Origin: Sphingosinicella sp.
GTDB taxonomy: Bacteria > Pseudomonadota > Alphaproteobacteria > Sphingomonadales > Sphingomonadaceae
Length of the DNA: 64,000 nucleotides
Reading direction: 5' to 3'
Assembly: GCF_013911755.1 (NCBI RefSeq)
Contig: NZ_JACESP010000001.1
Location: forward strand, 248,001-312,000
Below the pieces are notes generated by a model, which had not been told where the DNA came from, ran no database searches, and saw nothing but the letters and a program-made list of their open reading frames with translations. This document shows, one piece after another, positions 41,735-49,936 of this stretch. The stretch's first letter is position 1, and every line of letters starts with the position of its first letter. The translations under genes were made by a program, and so were the position numbers.

Positions 41735-42303
41735 AGATAGGCTTCGCGCTTGATCTCCACTGCGCCGAGGCTGGCGAGGTGACCGGTCATGAATTGGCAA
41801 TCGAGGAGCCGGAAGCCGCCGACGCGCAGACGCGCAACGAGATGCGCGAGCGCAGTCTTCGACGCGTCCGTGCGGCGGCTGAACATGCTTTCGCCGAAGA
41901 ACGCGCCGCCGATCCTGACCCCGTAGAGACCTCCCACGAGCGCATCGCCTTCCCAGCACTCGACGCTGTGCGCGTGGCCGATGCGGTGCAGGAATGTGTA
42001 GGCCTCGCGGATCTGCCGGTTGATCCATGTGTCGGCGCGATCCGGTGCCGGCTCGGCGCAGGCGTCGATCACCGCGTCGAAGGCGCGGTCCACACTGTGC
42101 GCGAAGCGCTCCTGCTTCAGCGTTTTGGCGAGGCTGCGCGAGAGGTGGAAACCTTCGAGTGGCAGGATGGCGCGCTCCCGCGGCTCTACCCAGAACACGT
42201 CCTCGGCATCGCGGCTTTCCGCCATCGGGAAGATGCCGATCGAATAAGCGCGGAGCAGCAGCTCCGGGTCGAGCGCCGCGCCGCGCTGCTGCCGCGAGCT
42301 CAT
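41593..42303 (-). CDS. aat: Leucyl/phenylalanyl-tRNA-protein transferase
   Basis: The 236-residue enzyme adds Leu or Phe to the N-terminus of proteins with basic first residues, marking them for ClpAP. Motifs: ELLLRAYSIGIFPMAESRDA, VFWVEPRERAILPLEGFHLS, SVECWEGDALVGGLYGVRI and the C-terminal FMTGHLASLGAVEIKREAYL. Length is normal for the family. The 3' end overlaps the convergent DUF2155 gene by 142 bases, an unusually long antisense overlap. The start overlaps dprA by 4 bases. Confidence 0.94.
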   Translation of the reverse strand: MSSRQQRGAALDPELLLRAYSIGIFPMAESRDAEDVFWVEPRERAILPLEGFHLSRSLAKTLKQERFAHSVDRAFDAVIDACAEPAPDRADTWINRQIREAYTFLHRIGHAHSVECWEGDALVGGLYGVRIGGAFFGESMFSRRTDASKTALAHLVARLRVGGFRLLDCQFMTGHLASLGAVEIKREAYLQLLGGATGVSDADFGALDALPDDLPTTIVRGPVSGKRIAQLLTQTS

Positions 42304-43397
42304 GCGAGCGCGACGCGCGCGCCCGCGTGACGCACCAGCCGCCCGGCAAGTTCGAGTTCGAGAAGCACGGTCTGCACCACCGCTGGCGGTTCGCCCGACA
42401 GGCGCACGAGTTCATCGATGGCAACGGGCGTGAGGCTGAGCAGCGCTGTCACGGCGTCGCGGGCGCTGTCGTCGGCGTCTGTGAGGGGAGGGGCTGAGAA
42501 GCGACTGCCGCCCGCGGCGAGTCGCGCGGCCCCGAAAGGCGCGATCGTCTCGGCGATGTCGGCGGCGGACTGCACGAGCGTCGCGCCGTCGCGAATCAGC
42601 TGGTTGCAGCCCTGCGCGCGCGGATCGAGCGGGAAGCCCGGCACCGCCATCACCTCGCGGCCCTGCTCGCCGGCGAACCGCGCGGTGATGAGCGAGCCCG
42701 AACGCGGCGCGGCCTCGACGACGACAATGCCTGCGGAAAGCCCGGAGATCAGCCGGTTGCGGCGCGGAAAGTGGCGCGCCTGCGGCTCGGTGCCGAAGGG
42801 CTGCTCGGCGATCACGAGGCCGCGTTCGTAAAGCGCAGCATAAAGCTCGGCGTTTTCGGGCGGGTAGATATTGTCGATACCGCCCGCGATCACGCCGATC
42901 GTGCCGCCCGAAAGCGCGCCTGCGTGCGCCGCAGCGTCGATGCCGCGCGCGAGTCCCGAGACGACGACGATGTCTGCGGCAGCAAGATCGGTCGCAAGCC
43001 CGCGCGCGAACCGGATTGCCGCTGCCGACGCGTTGCGCGCGCCGACGATCCCGATGGTGCGGCGGTGCGCGAGCGCGGGATCGCCGCGCATGGCAAGCGC
43101 GGGCGGCGCGTCCTCGATCTCGGCGAGCAGCGGCGGATAATTGGCCTCGCCAAGAAAGACGAAGCGGGCGCCGGCTGCCTCCACCGCTTCCATCTCGCGC
43201 TGGACTGCCACGAGGTTCGCAATCCGGAAGTTGCGGCGTCCGCCACGCTCTGCCAGCTCGGGAAGCGCTTCAAGCGCCGCCGATGCACTGCCATAGCGCG
43301 CGGTGAGATGCCGGTAGCTTACCGGCCCAACGTTTTCACTGCGAAGCAGCCGCAGCTTTGCGATGCGTTCGACGTCGCTGCCCGGACGGTCAGCCAT
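42300..43397 (-). CDS. dprA: DNA-processing protein DprA
   Basis: The 365-residue protein binds incoming single-stranded DNA and loads RecA during transformation. The N-terminal SAM-like domain (LRSENVGPVSYRHLTARYG) is followed by the Rossmann-like DprA core (GIVGARNASAAAIRFARGLA, VSGLARGIDAAAHAGAL, FPRRNRLISGLSAGIVVVEA) and a C-terminal winged helix (LSGEPPAVVQTVLLELELAG). Starts inside the plsY stop, overlapping by 8 bases. Confidence 0.95.
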   Translation of the reverse strand: MADRPGSDVERIAKLRLLRSENVGPVSYRHLTARYGSASAALEALPELAERGGRRNFRIANLVAVQREMEAVEAAGARFVFLGEANYPPLLAEIEDAPPALAMRGDPALAHRRTIGIVGARNASAAAIRFARGLATDLAAADIVVVSGLARGIDAAAHAGALSGGTIGVIAGGIDNIYPPENAELYAALYERGLVIAEQPFGTEPQARHFPRRNRLISGLSAGIVVVEAAPRSGSLITARFAGEQGREVMAVPGFPLDPRAQGCNQLIRDGATLVQSAADIAETIAPFGAARLAAGGSRFSAPPLTDADDSARDAVTALLSLTPVAIDELVRLSGEPPAVVQTVLLELELAGRLVRHAGARVALA

Positions 43398-44016
43398 TCG
43401 GATCGGGCGTGCCCCTGCGCCCGCCGATCTTGCCTTCGGTGCCCGCGCGCAGCCGCGCGATATTCTCGTCGTGCTTCGCGATCACGAGCACGGCCATCCC
43501 TGCGAACAGCAGCGCGGCATCCCAGCGTCCGGCGAGCGCGGGCGCCAGCGGAGTGAGAGTCACCGCCATCAGCCCGGCAAGCGAGGAATAGCGTGTAACC
43601 CCGGCCACCAGCAGCCAGACCGCCGCGAAGACGAGGCCCGCTGGCGGATGGATGGCGAGCGCGATGCCAAGCATCGTGGCGACGCCCTTGCCGCCGCGGA
43701 ACAGCAGCCAAACCGGGAAAAGGTGGCCGATGAACGCGCCCATGCCGCCGAGGATGTCACCACCGTGAGCGAAGGTCTGCCCCAGCCAGACGGCAAGCGC
43801 GCCCTTGCCCGCATCGAGCAGCAGGGTAAGCGCGGCAAGGCTCTTTCCGCCGGTGCGCAGCACGTTGGTCGTGCCGATATTCCCCGATCCCAGGCGGCGG
43901 ATATCGCCCATCCCGGCGAGGCGGGTGACGATCAGGCCGAAGGGAATCGCGCCCAGCAGATAGCCCACGACGAACCAGGTCCATGGATTGGCCAGAAGGG
44001 GTGTGTCGTCGAACAT
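43390..44016 (-). CDS. plsY: Acyl-phosphate glycerol-3-phosphate acyltransferase PlsY
   Basis: The 208-residue membrane enzyme transfers an acyl group from acyl-phosphate to glycerol-3-phosphate, the first step of phospholipid synthesis. Motifs: GYLLGAIPFGLIVTRL, the signature SGNIGTTNVLRTGGK, and FRGGKGVATMLG. Five or six membrane helices. The ATG at 44016 (MFDDTPLL) is chosen over an upstream in-frame extension. Overlaps dprA; divergent from nadE. Confidence 0.94.
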   Translation of the reverse strand: MFDDTPLLANPWTWFVVGYLLGAIPFGLIVTRLAGMGDIRRLGSGNIGTTNVLRTGGKSLAALTLLLDAGKGALAVWLGQTFAHGGDILGGMGAFIGHLFPVWLLFRGGKGVATMLGIALAIHPPAGLVFAAVWLLVAGVTRYSSLAGLMAVTLTPLAPALAGRWDAALLFAGMAVLVIAKHDENIARLRAGTEGKIGGRRGTPDPNG

Positions 44017-44117
44017 CGGCGCGGAACCTAAACGGAAGCCGTCGCGTTCGAAAGCCCCCTTTGCAAGACCGCGCGAAGGCATCGCCAAAGCCGTTTCGAC
44101 AGCCTAGAAGACCCGCC

Positions 44118-45770
44118 ATGACTGACCGTCTCCTGATCGCTTTCGCGCAGCTCAACCAGACCATGGGCGATCTTCGCGGCAACGCCGACGCCATGCTCAC
44201 GGCGCGCGCGAAACAGCCGCAAGCGGACCTCATCGTCACCTGCGAACTCTCGCTCATCGGTTATCCGCCCGAAGATCTCGTGCTGAAACCTTCGCTCGTG
44301 CGCGCTGCGGAGGCTGAGCTTGAACGCATGGCACAGGCCACGGCGGACGGCGGCCCGGCCATTCTCGTCGGCAGCGTGCTCCTTGAAGACGGCAAGCTCT
44401 ACAATGCGATGGCGCTGCTCGACGGCGGCGAGATCGCGGCGTGGACACGCAAGCACGAACTGCCGAACTACGGCGTCTTCGATGAGAAGCGTGTGTTCGC
44501 GGCCGGCCCGTTGCCGGGTCCGCTTCCCTTCCGCGGCGTCCGTCTCGGCGTGCCGATCTGCGAGGACATCTGGTTCCCGAACGTCTGCGAATGCCTCGCC
44601 GAAACCGGCGCCGAGATCCTGATCGTGCCGAACGGCAGCCCGTATGAGCTCGACAAGGACGACAAGCGACTATCACTCGCCGCGATGCGCGTCGCCGAAA
44701 CCGGCCTGCCGCTTGCGTACCTCAACCGCGTCGGCGGGCAGGACGAAATCGTCTTCGACGGGGCGAGCTTCGTGATGAACGCGGACCGCCGCATCGCCGT
44801 GCAGTTCCCGGATTGGGAAGAGCGGACCACGCTCACCACCTGGTTCCGCTCGTCGAAGGGCTGGATCTGCGAGGAAGGCCACAAGCACCGCCTCGATCCG
44901 TACCCGGAGGATATCTATCACGCGATGCAGATCGGCCTTGCCGATTATGTGAACCGCAACCGCTTCCCCGGCGTCGTGCTCGGCCTGTCGGGCGGCATCG
45001 ATTCGGCGCTGTCGGCAGCGGTGGCGGTCGATGCGCTCGGCGCCGACCGGGTCTGGTGCGTGATGATGCCGTCACGCTTCACGTCGCAGGATAGTCTCGA
45101 CGATGCGGCAGAATGCGCGGCGATGCTCGGTTGCCGGCTCGACACCATCCCGATCACGCCTGCCATGGAGGCCTTCGACGCGATGCTCGCGCACGCGTTC
45201 GAGGGCAAGGCGCGCGACATCACCGAAGAGAACATCCAGTCGCGCATTCGCGGGATGACCTTGATGGCGCTTTCGAACAAGTTCGGTCACATGCTGCTCA
45301 CCACCGGCAACAAGTCCGAGATGTCAGTCGGGTACGCCACGATCTACGGCGACATGGCGGGCGGCTATTCGGTGCTGAAGGACGCCTACAAGACCACCGT
45401 GTTCGCGCTCTCGCGCTGGCGGAATGCGAACCGACCGAAGCTCGCGCTTGGCCCTGGTGGGCCGGTAATGCCCGAGCGCGTCATCACCAAACCGCCCACG
45501 GCGGAGCTGCGCGAAAACCAGAAGGACCAGGATTCGCTGCCGCCCTACGACATCCTCGATCCCATCCTGCACGGCCTTGTCGAAGAGGAGCTTTCGGTCG
45601 CCGATATCGTCGCGCGCGGCTTCGAACGCGATACCGTGGCCCGCATTGAGCGCCTGCTCTACGTCGCCGAATACAAGCGCCGACAGTCGCCGCCGGGCGT
45701 CAAGATCGGCGTCCGCAACTTCGGGCGCGACCGCCGCTACCCGATCACCAACGCCTTCCGGACATCATGA
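44118..45770 (+). CDS. nadE: Glutamine-dependent NAD+ synthetase
   Basis: The 550-residue protein makes NAD+ from deamido-NAD+, using glutamine. Its N-terminal half is a carbon-nitrogen hydrolase (glutaminase) with the catalytic Glu (CELSLIGYPPEDL), Lys (WTRKHELPN) and Cys (GVPICEDIWFP). The C-terminal half is the NAD synthetase with the P-loop VLGLSGGIDSALSAA and LLTTGNKSEMSVGYATIYGD. A Cys in GCRLDTIP is not conserved. Divergent from plsY, overlaps gltX by 4 bases. Confidence 0.95.
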   Translation: MTDRLLIAFAQLNQTMGDLRGNADAMLTARAKQPQADLIVTCELSLIGYPPEDLVLKPSLVRAAEAELERMAQATADGGPAILVGSVLLEDGKLYNAMALLDGGEIAAWTRKHELPNYGVFDEKRVFAAGPLPGPLPFRGVRLGVPICEDIWFPNVCECLAETGAEILIVPNGSPYELDKDDKRLSLAAMRVAETGLPLAYLNRVGGQDEIVFDGASFVMNADRRIAVQFPDWEERTTLTTWFRSSKGWICEEGHKHRLDPYPEDIYHAMQIGLADYVNRNRFPGVVLGLSGGIDSALSAAVAVDALGADRVWCVMMPSRFTSQDSLDDAAECAAMLGCRLDTIPITPAMEAFDAMLAHAFEGKARDITEENIQSRIRGMTLMALSNKFGHMLLTTGNKSEMSVGYATIYGDMAGGYSVLKDAYKTTVFALSRWRNANRPKLALGPGGPVMPERVITKPPTAELRENQKDQDSLPPYDILDPILHGLVEEELSVADIVARGFERDTVARIERLLYVAEYKRRQSPPGVKIGVRNFGRDRRYPITNAFRTS

Positions 45771-47095
45771 CCGTAACCACCCGCTTCGCCCCGTCGCCGA
45801 CGGGATATCTGCACGTCGGCAATGTCCGCACCGCGCTTCACAACTGGCTGTTCGCGAAGAAGCACGGCGGCCGCTTTCTGCTGCGCCTCGACGACACCGA
45901 CGTTGAACGCTCCCGCGCGGAGTATGCGGACGCCATTCGCGACGATCTCGCATGGCTCGGCCTCGTACCTGACGCCGAATATCGTCAGTCGGACCGGCTC
46001 GCCCGCTACGACGAGCAGTTCGAAACGCTGGTCGCGGCCGGGCGGATTTACGCCTGCTTCGAAACCGCGGAGGAACTGGACGTCCGCCGCAAGATCCAGC
46101 TCGCGCGCGGCCTGCCGCCCGTCTACGACCGCGCCGCGCTGAAGCTCACACCGCAAGAGATCGCTGCGAAGCAGGCAACGGGCGAACGGCCGCACTGGCG
46201 TTTCCGCCTCGATACGAGCGCGCATGTTCACTGGGAGGATTTGATCCGCGGCGATTCCCATATCGATCCCGCCTCGCTCAGCGATCCGGTCGTGCGCCGT
46301 GCCGACGGCTCCTACCTCTACATGCTGCCTTCGGTGATCGACGACATCGACATGGCCGTTACCCACGTCATCCGGGGCGAAGACCACGTCACCAACTCGG
46401 GCGTCCAGATCCAGATGTTCGAAGCGCTGGGCGCCAAACCGCCCGCCTTCGCGCACGAGGCACTGATCACGGGCACCGAAGGCGCGCTCTCGAAGCGGCT
46501 CGGCTCGGCAGGCATGGCGCATTTTCGGGAAGTGGGCATTGAGCCGATTGCCATCGCCGCGCTGCTCGCACGTCTCGGCACGTCCGATTCGGTGGAGCCG
46601 GTCACGCGCCTCGACCCGCTCGTTGATCATTTCGATTTTGCACACTTCGGCCGCTCGGCCGCGCGCTTCGACGAGGCGGAGCTGCGCCAGCTCAATGCGC
46701 GAATCCTGCATCAGCTCGATTACGATGCCGTCGCGGAGCGTCTGCCGCCGGGCATGGATGAAGAGGCGTGGACGGTGCTGCGCCCGAACATCGAAACCCT
46801 CGCGGATGCCGCGGACTGGTGGCGGGTCGTCGAAGGTCCGGTCGTTTCGACTGCCGACGATGCTGATTATCTGGCTCTTGCCGCCCACACGCTCGAATCG
46901 CTGCCGTGGGAATCCGGCATCTGGTCATCGCTCATCGGCGCGCTCAAGGCGGCGACCGGGCGCAAGGGCAAGGATCTTTTCCTCCCGCTCCGCCGCGCGC
47001 TCACGGGACGCGATCACGGGCCGGAAATGGCGGGGCTGCTGCTGCTGATCGGTCGAGACCGCGCCCTGGAACGGTTACGCCGCCGTACCAACTGA
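45767..47095 (+). CDS. gltX: Glutamate--tRNA ligase
   Basis: The 442-residue class I synthetase charges tRNA-Glu (and in organisms lacking GlnRS, tRNA-Gln). HIGH-type motif: FAPSPTGYLHVGNVRTALHN; KMSKS-type motif: GALSKRLGS, as in the shorter GluRS. Alphaproteobacteria usually have two gltX genes; only this one is in view. Overlaps nadE by 4 bases. Confidence 0.94.
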   Translation: MTVTTRFAPSPTGYLHVGNVRTALHNWLFAKKHGGRFLLRLDDTDVERSRAEYADAIRDDLAWLGLVPDAEYRQSDRLARYDEQFETLVAAGRIYACFETAEELDVRRKIQLARGLPPVYDRAALKLTPQEIAAKQATGERPHWRFRLDTSAHVHWEDLIRGDSHIDPASLSDPVVRRADGSYLYMLPSVIDDIDMAVTHVIRGEDHVTNSGVQIQMFEALGAKPPAFAHEALITGTEGALSKRLGSAGMAHFREVGIEPIAIAALLARLGTSDSVEPVTRLDPLVDHFDFAHFGRSAARFDEAELRQLNARILHQLDYDAVAERLPPGMDEEAWTVLRPNIETLADAADWWRVVEGPVVSTADDADYLALAAHTLESLPWESGIWSSLIGALKAATGRKGKDLFLPLRRALTGRDHGPEMAGLLLLIGRDRALERLRRRTN

Positions 47096-47130
47096 GCGTG
47101 GCGCGAATGATCTGCTCGGCAGAGGTGAGG

Positions 47131-47147
47131 GTGTTATAGTATAACAC
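47131..47147. promoter_or_regulatory. Zur-like operator upstream of the TonB-type gene
   Basis: GTGTTATA-G-TATAACAC at 47131-47147 is a perfect inverted repeat around a central G, AT-rich in a very GC-rich region. It resembles the palindromic zinc-uptake regulator (Zur) operator TGTTATA-N-TATAACA. It lies 85 bases upstream of the TonB gene start and 36 bases after gltX. Zinc-dependent repression of a TonB is a known use of Zur. The regulator itself is not in the window. Confidence 0.6.
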
Positions 47148-47231
47148 ACGGGCCGGCATGTTGCCGGCGGTGGAGCGGCGCTGCCGTTCGGCAACGCATG
47201 GGGCGCCCCTCCCTTGGGATGGAGTCGTTCG

Positions 47232-47876
47232 ATGAAGTCAGCGTTCCCGACCCCCCGTGCCCTGCGAGACAGCAGCGGCATTCTCATCACTGCAGCCGTT
47301 CATCTCGTCCTCGGCTATGTGGCGCTCACTGCCACGGGTATCGTCAAGGTTCCGAACATCATCCGTCCGCAGGCGCCGGTCTGGATCGAGGAAGTCGAGC
47401 CAGCCCGGCCCGAAACGCCGCCGCTGCCAGCCATGAAAGACGACGTGGACATAACGGTCGTCGAGCCCGTCCTCGTCGTCGACACGCCGCAGCAGGCACC
47501 GATCGTCCGCGATGAACAGACGCCGATTCTGCCGCGTGTTCCGGATGTCACCGGGCCGGTTGGGCCAGCACAGGTCGCGGAGCCTGTCTTCGTCGCGCCA
47601 AGCCTCGATCCGCGCTATCGTGATCGCTTCCAGCCCGCCTATCCGCCGGCATCGCGCCGTGCGGGCGAGGCGGGGAGCGTCGTGGTCAGCGTGCTCGTGG
47701 ATGTGGACGGGCGCGTCGCCGATGCCGGAGTGGCGCGGTCCAGCGGCTATGAACGGCTCGATAGCGCGGCGATCCGGCAGGCCCTTTCCGCCTGGCGCTT
47801 CCGGCCCGCCACGCGCGACGGCGTCGCGGTACAGAGCCGTCACCAGATTACGGTGACATTCGTGCTGAACCCGTAA
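47232..47876 (+). CDS. TonB-like energy transducer protein
   Basis: The 214-residue protein has an N-terminal membrane helix (ILITAAVHLVLGYVALTATG), a Pro/Val/Glu-rich periplasmic spacer (EEVEPARPETPPLPAMKDD) and a C-terminal TonB-type domain (GSVVVSVLVDVDGRVADAGV, then SSGYERLDSAAIRQALSAWR with the Trp-Arg-Phe-x-Pro of the family: FRPATRDG). It would give inner-membrane energy to TonB-dependent receptors. The ATG at 47232 has GGATGGAG 8 bases upstream. The Zur-like site upstream suggests zinc uptake. ExbB/ExbD are not adjacent. Confidence 0.85.
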   Translation: MKSAFPTPRALRDSSGILITAAVHLVLGYVALTATGIVKVPNIIRPQAPVWIEEVEPARPETPPLPAMKDDVDITVVEPVLVVDTPQQAPIVRDEQTPILPRVPDVTGPVGPAQVAEPVFVAPSLDPRYRDRFQPAYPPASRRAGEAGSVVVSVLVDVDGRVADAGVARSSGYERLDSAAIRQALSAWRFRPATRDGVAVQSRHQITVTFVLNP

Positions 47877-47931
47877 AGGCGTAACGCAGGCACTGGCGCG
47901 GGTGCGTTCGAAACCCTATCTGTGGCCCCAC

Positions 47932-48276
47932 ATGAGCACCGCCACAATTTTCGGGCGCATCCGCGCGCGCATCGCCGCTGTCGAACGACGTCAGTGGGTC
48001 ATCGGCAGCCTTTCGGTGCTGATGACCTTCATCATCATGTTCACGTTCCTGATCGAGAACCGCTTCGGCTACCTCCCGCCCGATCCGATCATCGCCTACT
48101 TCAAGAACTGGGAAGACGGCCGCTCGCGCGCTGATGCGCTCGCCGAGCAGGAGGAAGAGGAGCGGCTGATGCAGGAACAGGCGGACGCGATCGCCGCGCA
48201 GCTCGATATCAACGCGGAGAAGGCGGCGCCCGAGCCTGCCGCCCCCCCCGAAACCAAAGAGCCCGCAAGCGAATGA
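47932..48276 (+). CDS. Small membrane protein with coiled-coil tail, unknown
   Basis: The 114-residue protein has a short basic N-terminus (GRIRARIAAVERRQWVIGSL), one membrane helix (VLMTFIIMFTFLIENRF), then an acidic coiled-coil stretch (ADALAEQEEEERLMQEQADA) and a Pro/Ala/Glu tail. No family recognised. It overlaps ribD by 4 bases and so is probably the first gene of the riboflavin operon, although its role there is unclear. Confidence 0.7.
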   Translation: MSTATIFGRIRARIAAVERRQWVIGSLSVLMTFIIMFTFLIENRFGYLPPDPIIAYFKNWEDGRSRADALAEQEEEERLMQEQADAIAAQLDINAEKAAPEPAAPPETKEPASE

Positions 48277-49265
48277 ACGAGGCGGCGCGGCTGATGGATG
48301 CCGCTATCCGCTTGTCGCTCCGCGGTCTCGGCCGGACCGCACCCAATCCCAATGTCGGCTGCCTCGTCGTGAAGAACGGCGTGGTGATCGCGCGCGGCTG
48401 GACGCAGCCGGGCGGGCGCCCCCATGCCGAAGCCGTGGCGCTGGAGGCCGCGGGTGCGGGGGCCGAGGGCGCCGAACTTTATGTCAGCCTCGAACCTTGC
48501 GCGCATGTCAGCGTGCGGGGCCCGGCCTGTGCCGATCTCGTTGCCGCGTCAGGTGTTGCCAGCGTTCACGTCGCCGTGCTCGATCCCGATCCGCGCACGG
48601 CCGGGCAGGGGGTCGCGCGTCTCCAGGCCGCGGGAATTTCCGTCACGGTCGGCACCGGCGAGGCGGCGGCGCGCGCGGCGATGGCGGGATTTTTCTCCCG
48701 GATGGAGCGTGGCCGTCCCCGGATCACGCTCAAACTCGCCATGTCGATCGACGGGCGCGTGTCGATGCCCGGCGGCGAGAGCCAGTGGATCACGGGCCCC
48801 GAGGCGCGCGCCCATGTTCATCTCGAGCGCGCGCTTGCGGACGTGATCGTCGTCGGGCGCGGTACGCTCGAAGCCGACGATCCTTCGCTCGATGTGCGCT
48901 TGCCGCGGCTGGAGGATCGCAGCCCGCGCCCCGCGGTGCTCAGTGCGACGCTCGATGCCATTCCGGCATCGGCAAGGCTCGCAGCGCGTGATGCGCTGCT
49001 GCTGGCGTCGACCGACGATCTTTGCGGGCTCGCCGTCAACGACGTGTTCGTGGAGGGCGGCCCAGCAACCGCGAGCACGCTGCTCGCCGCCGATCTCGTC
49101 GACCGGATGCTCGTCTACCGCGCCCCCATCGTGATCGGCGACGGCGCGCCCGGCGCAGGGCGAATCGCGCTCGAACGGCTGGCCGATGCGCACGGCCGTT
49201 GGCGGCTCACCGAAACGCGCACGTTCGGCAACGACCGACTCGAAGTCTACGCGCGGACGCGCTAA
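48273..49265 (+). CDS. ribD: Bifunctional riboflavin deaminase/reductase RibD
   Basis: The 330-residue protein deaminates diaminohydroxyphosphoribosylamino-pyrimidine and then reduces the ribose, two steps of riboflavin synthesis. Deaminase: PNPNVGCLVVKNG, HAEAVALEAAGA (catalytic His/Glu) and the zinc Cys pair in EPCAHVSVRGPACAD, where the spacing between Cys residues is one more than in the usual motif. Reductase: RPRITLKLAMSIDGRVSM and VFVEGGPATASTLLA. Starts inside the preceding gene stop, ribE follows after 9 bases. Confidence 0.94.
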   Translation: MNEAARLMDAAIRLSLRGLGRTAPNPNVGCLVVKNGVVIARGWTQPGGRPHAEAVALEAAGAGAEGAELYVSLEPCAHVSVRGPACADLVAASGVASVHVAVLDPDPRTAGQGVARLQAAGISVTVGTGEAAARAAMAGFFSRMERGRPRITLKLAMSIDGRVSMPGGESQWITGPEARAHVHLERALADVIVVGRGTLEADDPSLDVRLPRLEDRSPRPAVLSATLDAIPASARLAARDALLLASTDDLCGLAVNDVFVEGGPATASTLLAADLVDRMLVYRAPIVIGDGAPGAGRIALERLADAHGRWRLTETRTFGNDRLEVYARTR

Positions 49266-49274
49266 AGGGGCGCC

Positions 49275-49877
49275 ATGTTCACCGGGATCATCACCGACAT
49301 CGGCACCGTCACCCGCGTTGAAGCGCGCGGCGACACGCGGCTTACGATTGCTTGCGGCTACGACATGGCGGGCGTCGATATGGGCGCCTCCATCGCCTGT
49401 GCGGGCGTCTGCCTTACCGTGGTGGACAAGGGGGCAGACTGGTTCGCGGTCGACGTGTCTGCTGAAACCCTGTCGAAAACCGCCGCGTCGCGCTGGCAAC
49501 AGGGCGCCAGGCTCAACCTTGAGCGTGCGCTGAAGGTTGGCGACGAGCTCGGCGGCCATATCGTCACCGGCCATGTCGATGCGGTCGGCCGCGTCGAATC
49601 GGTGGAAGCGGTGGGCGACAGCCACGCGTTCCGCATCTCTGCGCCCAAAAGTGTCGCCCCGTTCATCGCGCCGAAGGGCTCGGTGGCGCTCGATGGCGTC
49701 TCGCTCACCGTGAACACGGTGGAAGACAGGGCCGGCGGGGTCATCCTGTCGTTCAACCTCATCCCGCACAGCGCGGCGCACACCACGTTCGGCGATGCCG
49801 GCGCGGGAGACGCGGTGAACATCGAGATTGATGTGCTCGCGCGCTATATCGGCCGGATGCGCGACGTCGCGGCCTGA
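49275..49877 (+). CDS. ribE: Riboflavin synthase subunit alpha
   Basis: The 200-residue enzyme joins two lumazine molecules into riboflavin. It has the two tandem lumazine-binding repeats: MFTGIITDIGTVTRVEARGD and, at about 95-105, GGHIVTGHVDAVGRVESVEA. Family residues include DMGASIACAGVCLTV and VALDGVSLTVNTVED. Called ribE here (ribC in some nomenclatures). 9 bases after ribD. Confidence 0.94.
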   Translation: MFTGIITDIGTVTRVEARGDTRLTIACGYDMAGVDMGASIACAGVCLTVVDKGADWFAVDVSAETLSKTAASRWQQGARLNLERALKVGDELGGHIVTGHVDAVGRVESVEAVGDSHAFRISAPKSVAPFIAPKGSVALDGVSLTVNTVEDRAGGVILSFNLIPHSAAHTTFGDAGAGDAVNIEIDVLARYIGRMRDVAA

Positions 49878-49905
49878 CACGACCCTGTGACAAATATGGA
49901 TTGCG

Positions 49906-49923
49906 ATCACATCGTAGTGTGAT
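49906..49923. promoter_or_regulatory. Inverted repeat before the HTH-ribB gene, candidate operator
   Basis: ATCACA (49906-49911), six bases, TGTGAT (49918-49923), 13 bases before the ribB ATG. The polarity is the reverse of a CRP site (TGTGA, six bases, TCACA). The protein encoded next begins with a DNA-binding helix-turn-helix, so self-regulation at this repeat is possible. Motif observation only. Confidence 0.4.
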
Positions 49924-49936
49924 ACGCTGCCATCCT

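Noticed and set aside
49886-49923. CRP-type site before ribB
   Set aside because: The half-sites point the wrong way (ATCACA...TGTGAT rather than TGTGA...TCACA), so a CRP site is not supported.
49878-49936. FMN riboswitch in front of ribB
   Set aside because: The 59-base gap is too short for the roughly 140-base RFN element and none of its conserved helices is visible.
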